Source: Pristimantibacillus sp052113225 (GTDB taxonomy: Bacteria > Bacillota > Bacilli > Paenibacillales > Paenibacillaceae). Taken from it: DNA of 64,000 bases. Under the pieces are notes generated by a model. That model worked only from the letters and a program-made list of their open reading frames with translations. It did not search any database and was not told the DNA's origin. Of this stretch, positions 59,890 to 64,000 are shown in pieces. The stretch spans positions 434,001-498,000 of the forward strand of contig NZ_JBFRCT010000004.1 of the NCBI RefSeq assembly GCF_052113225.1, read 5' to 3'. The position numbers and the translations under genes were made by a program. Position 1 is the stretch's first letter, and each line of letters starts with the position of its first letter.

Positions 59890-60612
59890 TCACCGGAAAT
59901 CGCTTTGATAGGCGAGACCGACTCTTTTTCTCTTAAAAGGTCCTTCGAGCTCGATATGGTCCAGCATGCATTTCACGACATCATTATAAGCAACATCCAG
60001 CTCCTGAAGCCGGCTGAACAAGTAACCCGCTATTTCGGCCTCGGAAAATTCCTTAATCGTCTTTGGAATGGATAGAGGCAAGGTTTCTGTTGTCACATGC
60101 AGATGAACCGATGCCAGAGGCTCTATCGAATCGATCATCGTTCCTGGGCACATAATGGACCAATCGAGCTTAGACCGCAGGAGTCGATCAAAATTACGGT
60201 TGTGATCTTTATATGCGGGCGGGAAGCCGGGCAGATTGTTGCCAATGAGGTCCGTATATGGAATATCCAGCAGACCGGCACCTCCCATTACCCATACTCT
60301 CCCGGAAAAATTAGGGTTGATTTCACATTGGCTTATAATGTTATCGACGAGACGAACGAACTCATCTCCTTGACCTGCATGGCCGGCAGCAATAATAACG
60401 GCATCTTGTTCCGAGAGTGCCTCGCCGACGCTTACTGGGTTTAGGATATCGTCCACGACAACCTTCACATGATGTAAGGACCGCTCGCCTTGCTGTTCAT
60501 AAAACTTCTCAACGTTTCGCACGAAAGCTGTCATTTCATGCCCCATTTTACCCCCTTGCTCCAGCGCTCTTCTCCCTGTATTTCCCGTTGCTCCGAAAAC
60601 AATAATTTTCAT
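59890..60612 (-). CDS. NAD(P)-binding NmrA-like/SDR-type protein
   Basis: This protein of about 240 residues has an N-terminal Rossmann motif MKIIVFGATGNTGRRALEQG, an AVIIAAGHAGQGDEFV segment and VWVMGGAGLLD near 115. It belongs to the atypical SDR group that includes NmrA-like redox sensors and isomerases. AAGGAGG precedes two adjacent ATG codons (60612, 60615), and the frame could be extended to 60702 without ribosome site support. An HxlR-type regulator gene lies upstream on the same strand, with a terminator between them; such pairs are common. Confidence 0.85.
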   Translation of the reverse strand: MKIIVFGATGNTGRRALEQGGKMGHEMTAFVRNVEKFYEQQGERSLHHVKVVVDDILNPVSVGEALSEQDAVIIAAGHAGQGDEFVRLVDNIISQCEINPNFSGRVWVMGGAGLLDIPYTDLIGNNLPGFPPAYKDHNRNFDRLLRSKLDWSIMCPGTMIDSIEPLASVHLHVTTETLPLSIPKTIKEFSEAEIAGYLFSRLQELDVAYNDVVKCMLDHIELEGPFKRKRVGLAYQSDFR

Positions 60613-60770
60613 CATTCTTCCTCCTTTTATAAATGCTCCCGATATTTCATCTTTGGATTGACTTAAGCGTAGCATCGTTTCCAAATCTTGATAAGAACCC
60701 ACTTTAAAGTAGGGTACTTACTTAAAGGTAAGCTTTAAACAGGAAGGGATAGGAATTGCTGAATGTAAAT

Positions 60771-60810
60771 AAAAAAAAGCTGCCAGGTCAAATCCCATGG
60801 CAGCTTTTGT
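60771..60810 (-). terminator. Terminator of the HxlR-type gene
   Basis: GCTGCCA and TGGCAGC arms are followed on the minus strand by a run of eight T. Confidence 0.8.
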
Positions 60811-60851
60811 TAGGAACGCTTGAATAAGTTTATAAATGAATGGAACCTATT

Positions 60852-61184
60852 TTAAGAAGCAGATTCTTCATATTTCCGTTTATTATGGTTTTCTCCCCAA
60901 GCACACATGACTTCTGCTACAGGAATCAATGTTTTGCCATATTCGCTAAGAGAGTATTCTACTTTTGGAGGGACGGTGGGGTAGACCGTTCTATCGATTA
61001 TGCCCTCTCGTTCCAGGTCCCGCAGATGTTGTGAAAGCATTTTTTGCGATACATCAGGTATAAGCTTTTCCAGATCGTTAAATCGCTTATTGGATTGTAT
61101 CAATTGCCATAATATCATTGGTTTCCATTTGCCGCCGAGAACATGAATGATTGTCTCCACCGGACATTCAAGCTGATGAATCAT
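60852..61184 (-). CDS. HxlR family transcriptional regulator
   Basis: This 110-residue winged-helix protein has the invariant Cys in HQLECPVETIIHVLGGKWKP and the family pattern ILWQLIQSNKRFNDLEKLI, then SQKMLSQHLRDLEREGII and VEYSLSEYGKTLIPV. Members sense aldehydes, quinones or redox stress through the Cys and control oxidoreductases. ATG with AAGGGGA upstream. The NmrA-like gene downstream is the probable target. Confidence 0.92.
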   Translation of the reverse strand: MIHQLECPVETIIHVLGGKWKPMILWQLIQSNKRFNDLEKLIPDVSQKMLSQHLRDLEREGIIDRTVYPTVPPKVEYSLSEYGKTLIPVAEVMCAWGENHNKRKYEESAS

Positions 61185-61316
61185 TACTAAATCATCCCCT
61201 TACCTTTGAGTAAGTTCATGCCTCAAAGTGCACTTAACAAAAATTTACAGGTTTTTCGCAATCCGGTCAACAAAATTTCTAAAGAAGGCTATGAACGTAC
61301 CTATGCGTTAGTAAAT

Positions 61317-63914
61317 TCAATTAACTGAGGGATCAATATTTACGGAACCTGGGAACAGAAAAGATACATTAGCGTCCGCAGGAATGGTGGCAGTAAGAAT
61401 GCCGTAATTTTTGACTAATGCTGGAACTGTAGAGGATATGGAAGGAAAAAAATTGCTAATAAGCGTGGTATTGATTAAGCGTAGTACGGCAGGTGGTTCC
61501 GGGCTGTCGATTATGATGGTTGAGGAAAAGGTCCGGTATAAACCTTTGAACGTGTAATCCGCATTGTTACCAATAGGTAGATTGTTTATATTAATCGTTT
61601 CTACATCCGATTCCACCTCATCGGAATATAATTGAACTCTACCTGTGCTGGAGGTACGTAGTCCATTGTTCGAAGAGCGAATAAAATCAATATCCGCAAT
61701 AAAGTTGGCTTCAGTTGTAAGGAGAATACCAATTCCAGTGCTAAGTCCGGTTTCATTTTCAATTCGGCTTCCTTTTACTCTCAAAGTACCTGTAGTTGCG
61801 AATATAGCTGCTGTGTCCGGTATCGTTACACCGCCAAGAACGGAAATCCGATCGAAGAAAAGGTTGGAAACTGCTGTTGAATGATATTGAAAGCATGTCC
61901 CCCCAACTCTTATTTCATTGATATGCGCCTCGATGGAAGCTGAATCTGAAACCAAAATACCGGTATAGTCTGTACCACCTTGAATAACAGCACCATTAAC
62001 TTGGGCTATAACATTATCTCTGAGATTTACAATTATACGCTCAACGATAGGCTGAAACACCATAATCTCACCAAAAGTGAGTGTAACGAGGCCAGAGCTC
62101 GCCTCCAATGCACGGGTGCCCATCAGGATTCTATTAATGTTGCCGTTAAAGGTTCCTCCCGAAACCACAATTCCCGTAGAGGGAGTAAACGTATTGGAAA
62201 TCAGCTCTCCTTCGATGTCCATATTTCCGTTTGTTACTTGTATCATCTGTGATGAAAATGAAGCATCCATTCGATTAAATCGAATGTTGGCATTTCCTGT
62301 TTCTTGAAGAATAACACTTGTGCCTATAAATACGGGGTCTATATTGCTAACCAATGCGTCCACGTAGCATCGCAGGTTAGGATTGAGGCCGCCTGAAAGA
62401 TGAATGCAGGTTCCAAATGCAGAGATCACATTTACGTTAGCATCGACTTGACCATCCATGATCAACAAAGCTGTGAGTAATCCGCCACCGTTAGGGTTTG
62501 TGGTAATTCGATCTCCGATCATGTTCAAATTACCGCCGCTGTCGACCGTAATAAGACCGTTGACTGAGCCGAAAATTTCCTGAAAATTCATAAATAAGAA
62601 GCCATTGTTGGCCACGCGAACAGCAGGGACTGTTGATCCATTTGTAGACATCTGCATGACCGTTAACTTATGGTTGCCTCCGGTTACTTGAATGCAGCCT
62701 GCTTGGCTGGAAATAAGATCCGCCTGCAACCGCATTTGCCCATTTTGGAGATCGATAGCTGTGCTTGCCGTCATAAAGGTGTTCAAAGATTTGGCTTGAA
62801 TAACGGCTTCTCCGTTTTGCATTAAAATACAACTATCTTGACTAAATATACGATCAAAACTGCCTGTAAAGATTGTAGTGCCACCCAATAAAAGTGCTGG
62901 AGCCGGGGAATTAGCGACTACCAGTATATAAGAATTCAAGCTAACCAAACCGCCCTGGATAGATACCCCTTGAGAACCGCCAACCAAACCTATGGAGTAG
63001 CTGATGAAGTTACCGGCGAAAATAGGAGTAACATCTAAAATTAACCCGAAATTTGCCTGAATAATTCGTGTTCGCATAGTGATGACCGTCGATTGAGCAG
63101 AAGCGCTGTTGTCCACCAAAACAGCTCTGCCCCCACTAGTAAGCATCTGGACCTCAAGATTTACGCTAATCATTTCTGTTCCCGTAAATAGGACGAGATC
63201 ATCAGTCCCGTCGGTATTATTCGTAATTTCAAAAGCAGTCATAAACAAGGTTCCGCTTGAAATTATAAGCGCGGAACCTCCGATGAAGCCGTTCGTTATA
63301 CTCTCCTGGACGTCGACGTTGTAATTGCCGCCTCCCGAGAGATTGATTGTATTGCCCACCGTATCACTCATAGATTCACAAGCAAAATGGATTGTGCTCG
63401 CGCCTGTGCTTCTAAGAATGGAACTGCCGGCAGCTGTTGCTTCATTGGTTAGAAACTGCCCCGATCCAATCACATCAAAATTAATCGCAGCCCCTAGATC
63501 ATCAAATAAATTCCCTACAGCTGTTACAACAGCGCCCTTCTCAAATTCCCACATGATTCCGTCTTTAGCCAAATTCGTCTCCGTATATAATCCAGGACGT
63601 ACAACGATCCTCGTACCTGCAGGAGCAACCGCCACTGCCGCGGCTGCTGTCTGCCATGGCTTCGTTTCATCGTCGAGTACGGCGGTTGCATTATTTCCAT
63701 ATGTGGGATCGACAAATGCCGTCTGATTGATTAACAATTGCGAAGGACCCGGAGGACCAGCAGGGCCAGTCAAACCAGTAGGGCCGGTTAACCCCGTTGC
63801 TCCCGTCAGACCAGTAAGTCCAGTAAGTCCTTGTATGCCTTGTGGTCCAGGGGGGCCTTGAGGACCTGTCAGTCCCGTTAATCCCGTTAATCCCGTTTGC
63901 CCTTGTTCACCCAT
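61317..63914 (-). CDS. Collagen-like and beta-helix repeat protein
   Basis: This 865-residue protein begins with 18-19 collagen-type G-x-y triplets (residues 2-58; mostly GLTGLTGLTG, GPPGPQG and GPAGPPGPS). A long all-beta region follows (about 70-840) with a repeat period of roughly 22-25 residues and motifs such as VSGGTFNGNIN and SSGLVTLTFGE, as expected of a right-handed beta-helix. The opening YGNNATAVLDDETKPWQTAA resembles the leading segment of beta-helix adhesins. No signal peptide or anchor is visible. The plan resembles spore-surface collagen-like proteins, but exosporium location is inference. ATG with GGGGGTGG upstream. Confidence 0.82.
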   Translation of the reverse strand: MGEQGQTGLTGLTGLTGPQGPPGPQGIQGLTGLTGLTGATGLTGPTGLTGPAGPPGPSQLLINQTAFVDPTYGNNATAVLDDETKPWQTAAAAVAVAPAGTRIVVRPGLYTETNLAKDGIMWEFEKGAVVTAVGNLFDDLGAAINFDVIGSGQFLTNEATAAGSSILRSTGASTIHFACESMSDTVGNTINLSGGGNYNVDVQESITNGFIGGSALIISSGTLFMTAFEITNNTDGTDDLVLFTGTEMISVNLEVQMLTSGGRAVLVDNSASAQSTVITMRTRIIQANFGLILDVTPIFAGNFISYSIGLVGGSQGVSIQGGLVSLNSYILVVANSPAPALLLGGTTIFTGSFDRIFSQDSCILMQNGEAVIQAKSLNTFMTASTAIDLQNGQMRLQADLISSQAGCIQVTGGNHKLTVMQMSTNGSTVPAVRVANNGFLFMNFQEIFGSVNGLITVDSGGNLNMIGDRITTNPNGGGLLTALLIMDGQVDANVNVISAFGTCIHLSGGLNPNLRCYVDALVSNIDPVFIGTSVILQETGNANIRFNRMDASFSSQMIQVTNGNMDIEGELISNTFTPSTGIVVSGGTFNGNINRILMGTRALEASSGLVTLTFGEIMVFQPIVERIIVNLRDNVIAQVNGAVIQGGTDYTGILVSDSASIEAHINEIRVGGTCFQYHSTAVSNLFFDRISVLGGVTIPDTAAIFATTGTLRVKGSRIENETGLSTGIGILLTTEANFIADIDFIRSSNNGLRTSSTGRVQLYSDEVESDVETININNLPIGNNADYTFKGLYRTFSSTIIIDSPEPPAVLRLINTTLISNFFPSISSTVPALVKNYGILTATIPADANVSFLFPGSVNIDPSVN

Positions 63915-64000
63915 AATTCCACCCCCCTATTAATTCAACATATGATTATGGCACACAACTTGTCTGGACTATTTTTCAATCCTCTAGCAATGTCCTAGAA

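Overview
The window looks like chromosomal DNA of a spore-forming, polysaccharide-degrading Paenibacillus-type Firmicute. Four things in the sequence suggest this. There are two CUT1 sugar-transport systems, each next to a YesM/YesN-type histidine kinase and AraC-type response regulator. One surface protein carries three S-layer homology (SLH) repeats. There is an H-type small acid-soluble spore protein. Strong GGAGG-type ribosome binding sites often precede TTG or GTG starts. No rRNA, tRNA, CRISPR array, phage or intact insertion sequence was seen. Genus-level assignment is inference.

Layout. (1) Positions 1-8002, minus strand: two sugar permeases, a sensor kinase, a response regulator, a solute-binding lipoprotein and a GH115-like alpha-glucuronidase that runs off the left edge. 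This looks like an aldouronate/glucuronoxylan utilisation operon. (2) 8244-12606: a DHFR/RibD-like reductase, an OmpR-type DNA-binding protein without a receiver domain followed by an MFS exporter, and a small lipoprotein. (3) 12981-24207: a GH2 beta-galactosidase with a divergent AraC regulator, then a second kinase/regulator pair and a LplABC-like transporter. The transporter is flanked by two decayed GH95 remnants, a C-terminal piece upstream and an N-terminal piece downstream. (4) 24456-30660: a MerR regulator divergent from a short-chain dehydrogenase, a DUF1345-like membrane protein, and a three-gene cassette (coiled-coil membrane protein, substrate-binding-like/VWA protein, TelA). (5) 31172-36205: a 1677-residue secreted beta-helix protein with SLH anchor. 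(6) 36423-40728: an uncharacterised three-gene membrane-protein operon, an SgrR-type regulator and a small ORF. (7) 40774-45675: a Fur-boxed efeUOB-like iron-uptake operon and a PAP2 phosphatase. (8) 45832-51786: a 1984-residue secreted protein joining a CE12 rhamnogalacturonan acetylesterase to a PL11 rhamnogalacturonan lyase. (9) 52312-64000: small regulators and enzymes (ArsR/AHSA1 pair, Ohr, two metallo-beta-lactamase-fold hydrolases, LysR, HxlR, NmrA-like), sspH, an Asn/Lys-repeat protein and a collagen-like beta-helix protein.

How the parts fit. A roughly 30-bp motif lies upstream of three promoters: the permease operon (8077-8106), the solute-binding protein gene (3094-3123) and the SLH beta-helix gene 25 kb away (36300-36329). 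Each copy sits 25-26 nt from a -10-like hexamer. The simplest reading is that the YesN-like regulator of region 1 controls both uptake and a cell-surface protein. The pectin side chain enzyme (region 8) instead has two good cre (CcpA) sites.

The intergenic DNA is unusually rich in hairpins. There are two four-hairpin arrays (30.9-31.15 kb and 54.3-54.56 kb), a dispersed hairpin repeat family built on CTGCCC and GCAGC, and a terminator apparently split by a 38-bp palindrome with a 9-bp duplication.
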